Below, piece after piece: positions 31,355-39,602 of a stretch of 64,000 nucleotides of DNA. A model generated the notes under the pieces. It searched no databases, was not told the origin of the DNA, and worked only from the letters and a program-made list of their open reading frames with translations. The stretch comes from Ruminococcaceae bacterium AM07-15. Its GTDB lineage: Bacteria; Bacillota; Clostridia; Oscillospirales; Butyricicoccaceae. The position numbers and the translations under genes were made by a program. The stretch spans positions 1 to 64,000 of the forward strand of contig QUDE01000004.1 in NCBI GenBank assembly GCA_003477405.1, written 5' to 3'. The first letter of the stretch is position 1; the number at the start of each line of letters is the position of its first letter.

Positions 31355-32377
31355 ATGGAAGAAAAGATCCTGAAAAATTGCAGAAAAGGAATGCCTGTAT
31401 TGCTTTTGGTGCTGCTGAGCTATGTGGCGGCCATCGGTTTGTGTATCCTGGGGGCCGTTTGGACGGAAGAAGGGGTGCTGGCGGGCGGTTTGGTGCTGGC
31501 CCTTTCCATTGCGTGGCTCAGCCTGGGATGGATCTTCCTTTGCGGACTGAAGGTCATCAAGCCTCAGGAAGCTTTGGTGCTCACATTGTTCGGCAAATAT
31601 GTGGGTACCCTCCGGGGAGAAGGATTTTATTATGTGAACCCCTTCTGTACCGGGGTGAATCCGGCGGCCAAGACCCGGCTGAAACAGAGCGGGGATGTGG
31701 ACGGTCAAAGCAACGGCGCCCTGGCAGCTGCCGCTGTGGCCGCGGCCGGTACAGAAGCAGCCGGAAAAAAGATCTCCCTGAAGATCATGACGCTGAACAA
31801 CAACCGGCAGAAGATCAACGATTGCCTGGGCAATCCGGTGGAAATCGGCATCGCCGTCATGTGGCGGGTCACCGATACCGCCAAAGCGGTGTTCAATGTG
31901 GACAACTACAAGGAATATCTGTCCCTTCAGTGTGACAGCGCTCTGCGGAACATCGTGCGGATCTATCCCTATGATGTGGCGCCGGGAGTGGATACCACCG
32001 GCGACGGTGTGGCCGATGAAGGCAGCCTGCGGGGGTCCAGCGAAGTGGTGGCCCAGCGCATCAAGGAGGAGATCCAGAGCAAGGTGTCGGACGCCGGGCT
32101 GGAGGTCATCGAGGCCCGGATCACCTATCTGGCCTATGCGCCGGAGATCGCCGCAGTAATGCTTCAGCGTCAGCAGGCCAGCGCCATCATCGATGCCCGG
32201 AAGATGATCGTGGACGGCGCGGTAGGCATGGTGGAAATGGCCTTGGAGCGGCTGGGGGAAAACCATGTGGTGCAGCTGGATGAAGAACGGAAAGCTGCCA
32301 TGGTTTCCAACCTTCTGGTGGTGCTCTGCGGCAACCGGGATGCCCAGCCGGTGGTCAATTCCGGCAGCCTGTATTAA
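31355..32377 (+). CDS. SPFH/band-7 membrane protein
   Basis: About 340 residues. Two N-terminal hydrophobic helices (about 15-35 and 43-65) are followed by an SPFH/prohibitin-like domain: [20 protein letters not shown], then [48 protein letters not shown], and a helical flotillin-like end ([20 protein letters not shown]). Such proteins oligomerise on membranes and are thought to organise microdomains or protease complexes. The ATG at 31355 is preferred over 31346 because AGAGAGGG sits 9 nt upstream. A small Arc-like gene follows after 3 bp, a conserved pairing. Confidence 0.85.
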   Translation: MEEKILKNCRKGMPVLLLVLLSYVAAIGLCILGAVWTEEGVLAGGLVLALSIAWLSLGWIFLCGLKVIKPQEALVLTLFGKYVGTLRGEGFYYVNPFCTGVNPAAKTRLKQSGDVDGQSNGALAAAAVAAAGTEAAGKKISLKIMTLNNNRQKINDCLGNPVEIGIAVMWRVTDTAKAVFNVDNYKEYLSLQCDSALRNIVRIYPYDVAPGVDTTGDGVADEGSLRGSSEVVAQRIKEEIQSKVSDAGLEVIEARITYLAYAPEIAAVMLQRQQASAIIDARKMIVDGAVGMVEMALERLGENHVVQLDEERKAAMVSNLLVVLCGNRDAQPVVNSGSLY

Positions 32378-32380
32378 ATC

Positions 32381-32578
32381 ATGGCCGAAGAGAAAAAGCA
32401 GGTTCCCCTGCGTCTGTCCCCCAAGCTCTATGCCGCCATTGCCGCCTGGGCCGAGGACGATTTCCGCTCGGTGAACGGTCAGATCGAGTATCTCCTCACC
32501 GAATGCGTCCGCCAGCGGAAAAAGGACGGCAAGTATGTGCCGGAAAAGCTGGATGAACCTCCAAAACTGGATTTGTGA
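32381..32578 (+). CDS. Small Arc/ribbon-helix-helix-like protein
   Basis: 65 residues. [20 protein letters not shown], then [20 protein letters not shown], is a beta-strand plus two helices typical of Arc/MetJ-type ribbon-helix-helix DNA-binding proteins. It starts 3 bp after the SPFH gene and shares its transcript and terminator. It may regulate the SPFH operon. The target is unknown. Confidence 0.8.
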   Translation: MAEEKKQVPLRLSPKLYAAIAAWAEDDFRSVNGQIEYLLTECVRQRKKDGKYVPEKLDEPPKLDL

Positions 32579-32580
32579 CA

Positions 32581-32615
32581 AAAAGGGCGAGAGACTACGA
32601 TCTCTCGCCCTTTTT
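32581..32615 (+). terminator. Terminator of SPFH operon
   Basis: AAAGGGCGAGAGA / TCTCTCGCCCTTT around CTACGA, with a T run. Confidence 0.88.
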
Positions 32616-32616
32616 C

Positions 32617-32645
32617 TTGACATCGTTTTGCAAAACCGATACAAT
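32617..32645 (+). promoter_or_regulatory. Promoter of second LytTR regulator, with dyad in spacer
   Basis: TTGACA (32617-32622), 17 bp, TACAAT (32640-32645). The perfect palindrome GTTTTGCAAAAC fills most of the spacer and may bind a regulator. Confidence 0.8.
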
Positions 32646-32734
32646 GTACGGTGGTGTAAAAGCTCCCCTTTCCTGGAAGAAGAAAAGGAAGGGGTTTGAA
32701 TAGCGGCCTGGATCGGGTGAAGGATGGTGATAAG

Positions 32735-33460
32735 ATGTATCATATTGCGGTTTGCGACGACAATCAGGAAGAAGCACATCTTATCGGCCGTATGACCCAG
32801 GAGATCATGGCCCAGCGGGAGATCGAAGCGCAGGTGGATCTGTTTTTCGACCCGGAAAGCCTGCTGGACAAATTGCAGCAGACACAGATCCAGTACGACC
32901 TTTTTTTGCTGGATATCCTGATGGAAGAACGCAACGGCATCCAGTTGGCCCAGGCTTTGCGGCAAAGAGGGTATCGGGGCAAACTGATTTATATCACTGT
33001 CAGCCGGGATTATGCCATCGATGGCTACAAGGTGAAAGCCGACGACTACTTGCTCAAGCCGGTGGAAAAGGACACATTGGATCAGGCCATTGGCCGGGTG
33101 CTGCCCCGCCTGGAGACCGTTTTGCTGGAAACCACCGGAGGCATGAAGATCCTCCAGCTGCAGCAGATCCTCTATGCCGAGTCTACAGGGCATTATGTGC
33201 TCATCCAGTTGGGGGACAAGGGAGAACCTTTGCGTTTGCGGGCCACATTGCTTCAGGTCCAGCAAAAGCTGGGGGCGGAAAAATTTGTCCGGTGTCACAA
33301 AGGGTATCTGGTGAACCTGGCCCAGGTGCGGGAGGTGCAGGTGAGCACCAGCCAGATCCTGCTCCATGGGGGGGATACCATCCCCTTGGGCCGGCAATAT
33401 CGTTATGAAGTGCAGAAAGCTGTTGTGCAATATGTGGAACAGGCCATTTCTTCTTATTGA
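32735..33460 (+). CDS. LytTR-family response regulator beside the CIS cluster
   Basis: 241 residues. The receiver domain has D8/D9 in AVCDDNQ, phosphoacceptor D60 in LFLLDILME and the Lys in DDYLLKPVEK. The LytTR domain (about 135-240) includes LQLQQILYAESTGHYVLIQL and KFVRCHKGYLVNLAQVREVQ. The start at 32735 opens the receiver and follows a GGTGAT motif. It is convergent with a GHKL kinase gene across a shared terminator, an unusual layout since LytTR pairs are normally co-transcribed. The intergenic region upstream of the CIS cluster has direct repeats suitable for such a regulator, so control of the CIS is a reasonable inference. Confidence 0.9.
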   Translation: MYHIAVCDDNQEEAHLIGRMTQEIMAQREIEAQVDLFFDPESLLDKLQQTQIQYDLFLLDILMEERNGIQLAQALRQRGYRGKLIYITVSRDYAIDGYKVKADDYLLKPVEKDTLDQAIGRVLPRLETVLLETTGGMKILQLQQILYAESTGHYVLIQLGDKGEPLRLRATLLQVQQKLGAEKFVRCHKGYLVNLAQVREVQVSTSQILLHGGDTIPLGRQYRYEVQKAVVQYVEQAISSY

Positions 33461-33480
33461 GAAGAAATGGCCTGTTTTTT
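33441..33480. terminator. Terminator between convergent regulator and kinase genes
   Basis: AGGCCATTTCTTCT / AGAAGAAATGGCCT around TATTG, with TTTTTT. The left arm is the end of the regulator's coding sequence. Confidence 0.88.
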
Positions 33481-33481
33481 G

Positions 33482-35404
33482 TTATGCTTCTGTCTGAGAG
33501 GGGTCTTTCTGAAAATAGAGGTAAGACTTCACATGGAACAGATTGTCCTGGGTTTCGATGATGAGCACACTGTTGTATTGCTCGGCCACCCGGCGCATGG
33601 CTTTGATGCCCTGGCCATGGCCTTCGTGGCGCCGGGGAGAAAGGGGATCGCCCTGTTCATCCCGCTGGAGATCGCCGGAGAAACTGTTGGTACAGCTGAC
33701 GAAAAGGCCGGCATTTTCGAAAATCTCCACTTTCAGCCGGATACTGCGTTCCTGGGGATCGGGCAGGGCCGCCACAGCGTGCAGAGCGTTGTCGATCATA
33801 TTGGACAAAAGCACGGCCAGGTCGGCATCAACAATGCCGATGTGTTGGGGAACCTGCACCGAGGCCTGGAAAGAAGCATCCAGTTTCTGGGCCTGGATCT
33901 GGCAATAGGACACCAGGGCGTTGATGAGGGGATGGTCGGTATACCGGCCGGGGGCCTGGCGGATCTGGCCAGTGAAATGCTCCACATATTGCTGCACTCG
34001 CTGCAAATCTCCCTCTTGACACAGCGCCGAAAGGGCGTTCATATGGTGCAGGATCTCATGGCGCATGGCGTAGGTCTCATCCAGGGAGCGGCGAAGGTAG
34101 GCAGCGCGTTCCGAGGCATAGTGGTTTTGTACCGTCAGAAGCTGCAATTCGCTGTTCCGGCGTACCACGCTTTGCACAAAGTCGTAGACCGCCAGCAGGA
34201 AGAAAAGAAGCAGCAGAAGATGGTTCACCAAGCGGGCCAGATAGAAAAAGCTGCGGAGCATCCGCGTATTTTGCCACAGAGAGCAAAGATAGGACCACAA
34301 AGAGCCATCTCCGGCCAGAGAAAAAAGGATCGCAAGGACAAAGAACAGAAGAAGAACGCCGCCCAGCAAGAAAAAGTGCCGGTAATAGGCGATGCCCCGA
34401 CGGGCTTGGTGGGCGCAAAGCAGCAGAGAGACAAGCAGAGCCAGGGGAAGCAGACGGCTCAGAAGCAGATTGGTCCACCCAGCGCCGCCCTGGTTGTCGA
34501 AAAGCCGCCACACGAGACCGACTGCCATGCCCAAAGTGCCGAGCGCGGGCAGCAAGATTCCCCATTTCCGAATTCTTCCCGCCAGATGGTACCAAAGAAC
34601 CCACAAACTGAGCACCAGAGGGAGCATTTGCAGACCCACCAGCACCAGAGGGCTTTGCAGGAACCAGATGGCATAGGCGCTGTAAGAGACGGTGCGCTCC
34701 AGACCGAAGGACAAGGCCAGCAGGGAAAGGGGAAGCAGGCTGGCGTCGGCCTTGCCGTGGTAGAGCTGAAAGAAGAAGAGCCCGGCCAGAAACAGGGCGG
34801 CCGCCAGAAGCACTCCCGCCGGCAAAGCATCCTGGGCGGTGGAGGCCATGGCCTGGCTTTGATAAGCTGTAAGATCGGGGTACAGAACCAGGGAGGGCAG
34901 CTGGCGGATGGAGGCCATTCCACCGGGATAGGACAGGACCAAAGTCAGTTCCTGAGCAGAGCCCAGAGTGATGATATCGCTGTACATGGCAGGCTGATTT
35001 CCTGTATCAAAACGCCCTTCCTGGGGGTGATACCGCAGGGAGGGGTCGGCCAGAAGCTTTCCGCCAGATAAAATGGCGGCATCGCAGCCAAAACGGTTCA
35101 TTGCGAGGATGGATGTGGGGGTGAGGGAAAACTCCAGCTGGGACAGGTCCCGGCTGCAATATAGAGCGGTATCCGGGGGAAGGAGCAGGTTTTCGCCTTG
35201 GGGAGAAACCTCTGTGCCATCGGCCAGGGTGAAGTGCCAGGAGGCCGGATCGGAGGCAGGACTGATGTCCAGACTCTTCAAGGGGGTCTGGGTCATACGG
35301 ATATAGAGAAAACAGCACCACAGCAGCGCGGCCGCTGGGATCAAGGCCAGCAAAAACCATTTTTTATCACAGAGAAATCTCTTCCATTTCTCTTTGGCAA
35401 ACAC
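33482..35404 (-). CDS. GHKL sensor kinase with large extracytoplasmic domain
   Basis: About 640 residues. One N-terminal helix (WFLLALIPAAALLWCCFLY) is followed by an extracellular domain (about 35-195) with a jelly-roll-like character. Seven or more helices (about 200-410) follow, a 7TMR-DISM-like layout. The coiled linker then leads to MRHEILHHMNALSA (phosphoacceptor His), an N box (LAVLLSNMIDNALHAV) and a G box (GHGQGIKAMRRVAE). GTG at 35404 is preferred because GGAGG lies 8 nt before it, while the GTG at 35413 lies inside that ribosome binding site. It probably pairs with the convergent LytTR regulator and reads an envelope or carbohydrate-like signal. It is divergent from the CIS cluster. 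Confidence 0.87.
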   Translation of the reverse strand: MFAKEKWKRFLCDKKWFLLALIPAAALLWCCFLYIRMTQTPLKSLDISPASDPASWHFTLADGTEVSPQGENLLLPPDTALYCSRDLSQLEFSLTPTSILAMNRFGCDAAILSGGKLLADPSLRYHPQEGRFDTGNQPAMYSDIITLGSAQELTLVLSYPGGMASIRQLPSLVLYPDLTAYQSQAMASTAQDALPAGVLLAAALFLAGLFFFQLYHGKADASLLPLSLLALSFGLERTVSYSAYAIWFLQSPLVLVGLQMLPLVLSLWVLWYHLAGRIRKWGILLPALGTLGMAVGLVWRLFDNQGGAGWTNLLLSRLLPLALLVSLLLCAHQARRGIAYYRHFFLLGGVLLLFFVLAILFSLAGDGSLWSYLCSLWQNTRMLRSFFYLARLVNHLLLLLFFLLAVYDFVQSVVRRNSELQLLTVQNHYASERAAYLRRSLDETYAMRHEILHHMNALSALCQEGDLQRVQQYVEHFTGQIRQAPGRYTDHPLINALVSYCQIQAQKLDASFQASVQVPQHIGIVDADLAVLLSNMIDNALHAVAALPDPQERSIRLKVEIFENAGLFVSCTNSFSGDLQRDEQGDPLSPRRHEGHGQGIKAMRRVAEQYNSVLIIETQDNLFHVKSYLYFQKDPSQTEA

Positions 35405-35506
35405 AGCCTGCACCTCCGTCCATAAGTTGAGAGAGGATACCGAAAAAGTATCCTGTTTTTATTTTATGAGAAGCTCATCGCTTGATGGCGAATTTACGCT
35501 ATTTCT

Positions 35507-35535
35507 ATCATACAGGAGTTTGTTTCCGGACACAA
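35507..35535 (-). promoter_or_regulatory. Promoter of the GHKL kinase
   Basis: Minus strand TTGTGT (35535-35530), 17 bp, TATGAT (35512-35507), about 100 bp before the kinase start. A hairpin AGGATAC/GTATCCT lies in its leader. Confidence 0.65.
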
Positions 35536-35560
35536 GCGACTGAGAAGCCATTGTCATGTT

Positions 35561-35619
35561 GTTTGTGCCAGATGCGTGTCGTTTGTGCCAAAAGCCACTA
35601 TTCGACAAGATTTTATGCT
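35561..35619 (+). promoter_or_regulatory. Direct repeats and -10 upstream of the CIS cluster
   Basis: GTTTGTGCCA occurs at 35561-35570 and again at 35581-35590, exactly 20 bp apart, so on one face of the DNA. A TATGCT -10 lies at 35614-35619, and the matching -35 position (AAAGCC) is non-consensus and abuts the second repeat. This is the layout of an activator-dependent promoter. It divides the kinase from the CIS genes. The remaining leader to 35760 has no other feature I can support. Confidence 0.55.
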
Positions 35620-35760
35620 ATTCTCATCATGAAAATATGGCATCTGAGCAGCGGTCTTGGGGCAGAAAGAGCCCGAGGGCTTTTCTGTGCGTATTCTCTC
35701 TGCCGCGGCCGGATGGGGTCAGGAAGACTGCGGCCCGGCCGGAAGGAGGGATGAGGGAAG

Positions 35761-36660
35761 GTGCTTTCCAAGGAACAGACAGCGCCTGGAAAAAAGCCGC
35801 TGCGGCCCAAATGGAGCAAGGCTGCAGGGGATCACATCACCCTCAGCGCCGCCACGGCCAAAAGCTCCAGCACCTATTTGCAGGGGCTGGATCTGGAGAC
35901 CGCCGAGAGCATCCGCCTGAAACCGGCGGAAGGGAAAGATTCCCGGCTGCAAAGTGTCAAGCCCTCCTGCTGTGCTTCCCGTGAAGAACTGCCCCAGCTC
36001 TCCGGTCAGGTGGATCTTACCACCGGGCGGGCCGAGGTGGGCTATGACCCGAAAAAACGGGATGTGGTTCTGGGCTTTGTGCGGCACGACAACGACTCCC
36101 AGGGACGGGAAGTGCTGGAAAACAAGGCCAGAGTGCGTACCATCCACGGTCAGGACCGGTTCCGCAGCAACGACGAGACCTTTTCCCAAGGGGCGATGGG
36201 TCTGCGGTGCGAGGCGGCCCGGGCGCCCAAGGCGGTGATGGGCCGGATGGGAACCATGTCCCGTCGGGAGGGCGGGGAGACCACCATGGATCGGGTGCTC
36301 CCCTTTTACGGCGTGGAGGAGGAACGAGACCGCCTGCACCAGCTGCAAATGCTGGAGCACCGCAGCGATGCCCGGCGCAGCAGCATTCACAGCGCCGCCT
36401 CCGGCGTGGGGACGCTGATCTCCCGCAAGAGGCAAAAGCAAAAAGAGTTCCAGAAAACTTTCTCCCAGGCTTTGCAGAAAGCCGGGGAGAACCGCCAATC
36501 CGACGATTATCAGCTTTTTATCCGGAAAAAATGGCTGGCCATGCAGGCCCAGGCCCTGGGCCTGGATCTGGAAAGCGGCCTGGGAGAAGATGTTCTCCCC
36601 ACGGAAGAAGCGGAGAATAGGGAGGAGGCGGCGGAATCCCCCAAGCGCGAAACACCATGA
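35761..36660 (+). CDS. First CIS-cluster protein, function unknown
   Basis: 299 residues, soluble, basic and helix-rich with no signal peptide. I do not recognise the family. A small ordered stretch (about 75-120, SGQVDLTTGRAEVGYD then VVLGFVRHDND) is followed by charged helices (RKRQKQKEFQKTFSQALQKA). It starts with GTG, 11 nt after AAGGAGGG. Lying first in the cluster, 74 bp before the sheath gene, it may be an accessory, scaffold or cargo protein. The acidic tail (EEAENREEAAESP) could be an interaction tail. Confidence 0.65.
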   Translation: MLSKEQTAPGKKPLRPKWSKAAGDHITLSAATAKSSSTYLQGLDLETAESIRLKPAEGKDSRLQSVKPSCCASREELPQLSGQVDLTTGRAEVGYDPKKRDVVLGFVRHDNDSQGREVLENKARVRTIHGQDRFRSNDETFSQGAMGLRCEAARAPKAVMGRMGTMSRREGGETTMDRVLPFYGVEEERDRLHQLQMLEHRSDARRSSIHSAASGVGTLISRKRQKQKEFQKTFSQALQKAGENRQSDDYQLFIRKKWLAMQAQALGLDLESGLGEDVLPTEEAENREEAAESPKRETP

Positions 36661-36734
36661 ACACCAGATAGAAAGGAGTGGAAAGATCCCGGGCCGGGCT
36701 GTTTGCGGCCTGATCGCTCGTGGATCGAAAGCGT

Positions 36735-38447
36735 ATGGCAGAATATTTGTCTCCCGGTGTCTATGTGGAGGAATTTGACAGCGGCCCGGCTCCCATGCAG
36801 GGGGTGAGCACCAGCACCGCCGGTTTTGTAGGCCTTGCAGAAAAGGGCCCCGTGTCCGGCGCTCCGGTATTTGTCACCGGTATTTCCGATTTCCACCGGA
36901 AGTTCGGCGGCTATCTGCAGAAAAGCGAATTCGGCGAATATCGCTACCTGGCCCATGCGGTCAGCCACTTTTTCGCCAACGGAGGTGCCCGGGCTTTTGT
37001 AATGCGCGTGGCCCCTTCCGATGCGGCAGTGGCCGGCCTGTCCTGCGGCGAAGGCCTGCGTTTTGAAGCCAAGAACCCCGGTGCATGGGGCAACCGGATC
37101 GTCATCACCATGGTTCCGGCCAGCAAGGGCAAGAGCCAGATCATGGAGGATCTGGGCGAAGGAAAATACACCCTGAAGAGCGTCGAGGAGTTCTATGCAG
37201 GGGATGTGGTGGCCCTGGAGGGCCCCGATGGGGTGGAATACGGCGTGGTGGCCCAGGTGGAGGGCAAGAACATCACCATGGCTTCCCCCTTCCAGAGCGC
37301 CCAGGTGGTGGACCAGGCTCTGCTGCCTCAGGTGACCATCAAGACCTGTGAAATGAACATGGAGATCCGCTGCGAAGATATGGCGGAGACCTATGAGAAT
37401 GTGTCCTTTAACATCACCACCCCCTATTTCATCGAAAAGATGCTCTCCAAGTCCGAGCTGGTCAATGTGACCGCCCAGGCTGTGGAAGAGGCCAAGGCCC
37501 CCATCGAGCTGGTGAAAGAGTGGACAGGCTGCCAGAAGGCGGAAGTCCGTCTCCAACTGTCCGGCGGTCTCAACGGTACAGCGGCCGCGTTGTCCGACGG
37601 CGATTTCATCGGCGAGGACAAGGGACCCGGCGAGCGTACCGGCATCCAGGCTTTCCTGGACAACAGCGATGTGTCCATCATGGCCGTGCCCGGCATCACC
37701 TCTCCCAATGTGCAGCTGTCCCTGGTGGCCCATTGCGAAAACCTGGGCAGCCGTTTCGCCGTGCTGGATATGCCCAAAGAGGCCAAGAGCGTGGATGAGA
37801 TCATGAAGCACCGGAACATCGTGGACAGCGATTACTGTGCCATGTACCATCCCTGGCTGGAGGTCTATGATCCTCTGGACAAGAGAAACACCTATATTCC
37901 GCCCTCCGGTTCGGTGATGGGCATCTATGCCCGCAGCGACAACAGCCGGGGTATCCACAAAGCACCGGCCAACGAGACGGTGATGAACTGCACCGGCCTG
38001 TCGGTGGCCTACAACACCGCCGAGCAGGATATGCTCAACCCCAACGGCGTCAACCTGATCCGTTCCTTCCCCGGCCAGGGCATCCGGGTGTGGGGCGCCC
38101 GTACCGCCAGCTCCAAACCCCAGTGGAAGTATGTGAACGTGCGGCGTCTGTTCATCTTCCTGGAGGAGTCCATCAAGGCCAACACCAACTGGGTGGTCTT
38201 TGAGCCCAACGACGAGCTGCTGTGGATTCGTGTCCGCCGCACCATCGAGGTCTTCCTGGAGGGGATCTGGAAGAGCGGCGCTCTGGCCGGCTCCACTGCT
38301 GCCGACGCCTTCTTTGTCAACATCGGCACCAACACCATGACCCAGGACGACATCGACAATGGCCGCCTAGTGTGCGTCATCGGCGTGGCCCCTGTCAAGC
38401 CTGCGGAATTTGTCATCTTCCGCCTGACCCAGAAGACCGGCGAATAA
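36735..38447 (+). CDS. Contractile tail sheath protein
   Basis: 571 residues. MAEYLSPGVYVEEFDSGP is the classic N-terminus of phage/CIS sheath proteins (gp18, Afp2-4, Pvc2-4). The extended C-terminal domain with FPGQGIRVWGARTASS, YVNVRRLFIFLEESI and TNWVVFEPND is the conserved Phage_sheath_1C handshake region. It polymerises around the tube and contracts to drive it through a target membrane. The ATG at 36735 is set by the conserved MAEYLSPGVYVEE, although its ribosome binding site is weak, as an AAAGGAG lies about 60 nt upstream. A single sheath gene is present, where Afp/PVC systems carry three. Confidence 0.96.
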   Translation: MAEYLSPGVYVEEFDSGPAPMQGVSTSTAGFVGLAEKGPVSGAPVFVTGISDFHRKFGGYLQKSEFGEYRYLAHAVSHFFANGGARAFVMRVAPSDAAVAGLSCGEGLRFEAKNPGAWGNRIVITMVPASKGKSQIMEDLGEGKYTLKSVEEFYAGDVVALEGPDGVEYGVVAQVEGKNITMASPFQSAQVVDQALLPQVTIKTCEMNMEIRCEDMAETYENVSFNITTPYFIEKMLSKSELVNVTAQAVEEAKAPIELVKEWTGCQKAEVRLQLSGGLNGTAAALSDGDFIGEDKGPGERTGIQAFLDNSDVSIMAVPGITSPNVQLSLVAHCENLGSRFAVLDMPKEAKSVDEIMKHRNIVDSDYCAMYHPWLEVYDPLDKRNTYIPPSGSVMGIYARSDNSRGIHKAPANETVMNCTGLSVAYNTAEQDMLNPNGVNLIRSFPGQGIRVWGARTASSKPQWKYVNVRRLFIFLEESIKANTNWVVFEPNDELLWIRVRRTIEVFLEGIWKSGALAGSTAADAFFVNIGTNTMTQDDIDNGRLVCVIGVAPVKPAEFVIFRLTQKTGE

Positions 38448-38489
38448 GAAAAGGCTCTCACGATTTTTATATAAGGAGTTGAACAGCAA

Positions 38490-38912
38490 GTGCTTCCCTA
38501 TCGTAATTTCCGATTCCGCCTGGAGATCGACGGCCTGGACGCCGGCAGCTTCAGCGAAGTCAGCGGTTTCGACGCCACCATCGATGTGGTGGAATACCGG
38601 GCCGGGGACGATCCTGCCATCACCCCTACAAAGCTGCCCGGCTTGATCAAATATGGCAACATCACCTTGAAATGGGGCTCTTCTGAGACCATGGTGCTTT
38701 ATGATTGGCTCATCGACATCACCGAAGGCACCATCGAGAAAAAGACAGTGACTCTCACCGCTCTGGACGAAGAGGGTTCCCCTGCCGCTTCCTGGCGGTG
38801 CATCAACGCCTGGCCGGTGAAATACACCGCTCCGGACTTCAACGGCACCTCCTCTGAGGTGGCCATCGAAACCATCGAGCTGGCCCACGAAGGCCTGACT
38901 CGTACCGAGTGA
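38490..38912 (+). CDS. Inner tube protein 1 (gp19/Afp1-like)
   Basis: 140 residues. YRNFRFRLEIDGLDAGSFSE, then SGFDATIDVVEYRAGDDP and GLIKYGNITLKWG, match the T4 gp19/TIGR02241 tail tube fold. Hexamers stack to make the needle inside the sheath. The GTG start follows AAGGAG by 11 nt. A strong hairpin lies directly after the gene, which may keep tube and sheath levels above those of downstream baseplate genes. Confidence 0.93.
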   Translation: MLPYRNFRFRLEIDGLDAGSFSEVSGFDATIDVVEYRAGDDPAITPTKLPGLIKYGNITLKWGSSETMVLYDWLIDITEGTIEKKTVTLTALDEEGSPAASWRCINAWPVKYTAPDFNGTSSEVAIETIELAHEGLTRTE

Positions 38913-38924
38913 TGCGTCATCGCT

Positions 38925-38975
38925 GCCGTGTCCTTGTCCTTTTGGACGGGGACACGGCGGCATGTTGTCTTTTTC
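38925..38975 (+). terminator. Partial terminator after sheath and tube genes
   Basis: GCCGTGTCC / GGACACGGC with an inner GTCC-TTTT-GGAC hairpin, then TTGTCTTTTT about 10 nt later. The imperfect T tract suggests leaky termination inside an operon. Confidence 0.55.
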
Positions 38976-39012
38976 GGCAAGGTCACCATAGCGAAGAAAT
39001 GAGGTGCCATAC

Positions 39013-39378
39013 ATGGCTTACCAGACAGAATATCCCTTCACACTGCCCCGGGGCTATATGGATGAAAACGGCACGGTGCATCGGGAGGGCACCATGCGTT
39101 TTGCCACGGCGGCGGATGAAATTTTGCCTCTCAAGGACCCCAGAGTCCAGCAGAACCCGGCCTATCTCAGCGTGGTGCTCATGACCCGGGTCATCACCAA
39201 ACTGGGCACGCTGCCGGCCATCGACAACCGGATCGTGGAAAAGCTGCCCTCTTCCGACATGGCCTATCTCCAGAACCTCTACCAGCAGATCAACGCGGTG
39301 GAGCCCATTCGAGTGGAAGCAACCTGCCCCCACTGCGGTGAAAAGTTCAAGGTGGAGGTATCCCTGCTGGGGGAATAG
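39013..39378 (+). CDS. Tail-assembly-chaperone-like protein with CxxC
   Basis: 121 residues. Middle segments (MRFATAADEILPLKDPRVQQ, then LSVVLMTRVITKLGTL) resemble tail assembly chaperones of contractile phages. The C-terminus carries ATCPHCGEKFKVEVSLLGE with a CxxC. ATG at 39013 follows GAGG. Downstream, a second reading frame in the -1 register opens before this gene's stop and has no start codon, and a GGGGGAA stretch and hairpin sit at the junction. Such an arrangement is known for gpG/gpGT-type chaperones, where a fraction of ribosomes slip to make a longer product. Confidence 0.8.
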   Translation: MAYQTEYPFTLPRGYMDENGTVHREGTMRFATAADEILPLKDPRVQQNPAYLSVVLMTRVITKLGTLPAIDNRIVEKLPSSDMAYLQNLYQQINAVEPIRVEATCPHCGEKFKVEVSLLGE

Positions 39379-39423
39379 CAAAAAGCTATCCCCTGGACCG
39401 GATCTATGAGGAGATAGCTTTTT
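39369..39423 (+). promoter_or_regulatory. Candidate -1 programmed frameshift signal
   Basis: In-frame CTG-GGG-GAA-TAG contains GGGGGAA (39369-39375). After a 5-nt spacer a stem AAAAGCTATC (39381-39390) / GATAGCTTTT (39413-39422) forms. The -1 frame is open from 39342 to 39566. P-site slippage is perfect (GGG to GGG), while the A-site pairing (GAA to GGA) is weaker than in classical heptamers. The hairpin plus T run could instead be an intragenic attenuator. Confidence 0.5.
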
Positions 39424-39566
39424 TGGGCTACTATCTGCACTGGAGCTACGGCGAACTGATGGACATGGAACACAGGGAGCGGCTCCGGTTTTGCCGGGAG
39501 GTTTCCCGGATCAATGACAAAATGAACCAGGAGACCCGGGGCAAAAACATCTTTGATGTGTTTTAA
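39372..39566 (+). CDS. DUF6760-like frame, probably translated by -1 frameshift
   Basis: The reading frame encodes SYPLDRIYEEIAFLGYYLHW, then MDMEHRERLRFCREVSRIND and NIFDVF, matching the short DUF6760-type proteins found between tube genes of CIS clusters (YPLDRLYEE...EHRER pattern). No ATG, GTG or TTG precedes the conserved region in this frame, only CTG or ATA codons. It overlaps the chaperone-like gene in the -1 register. I infer a fused long form of that protein. A rare start codon is the alternative. Confidence 0.65.
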   Translation, partial: GIAKSYPLDRIYEEIAFLGYYLHWSYGELMDMEHRERLRFCREVSRINDKMNQETRGKNIFDVF

Positions 39567-39602
39567 CAAAAAAAACGGGGCCTTGGGGAAAGGAGGAAGC
39601 GT

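Noticed and set aside
27719..33480. att direct repeat of the tRNA-Val 3' end to the right of the integrase
   Set aside because: I looked for a copy of the T-arm/acceptor sequence to the right and did not see one. I therefore do not give a right border for the element. A proper search of the downstream genome is needed to decide.
33467..35071. Long plus-strand frame of 534 codons over the kinase gene
   Set aside because: Antisense to a kinase with phosphoacceptor, N and G boxes. It has no homology that I can recognise and no good ribosome binding site.
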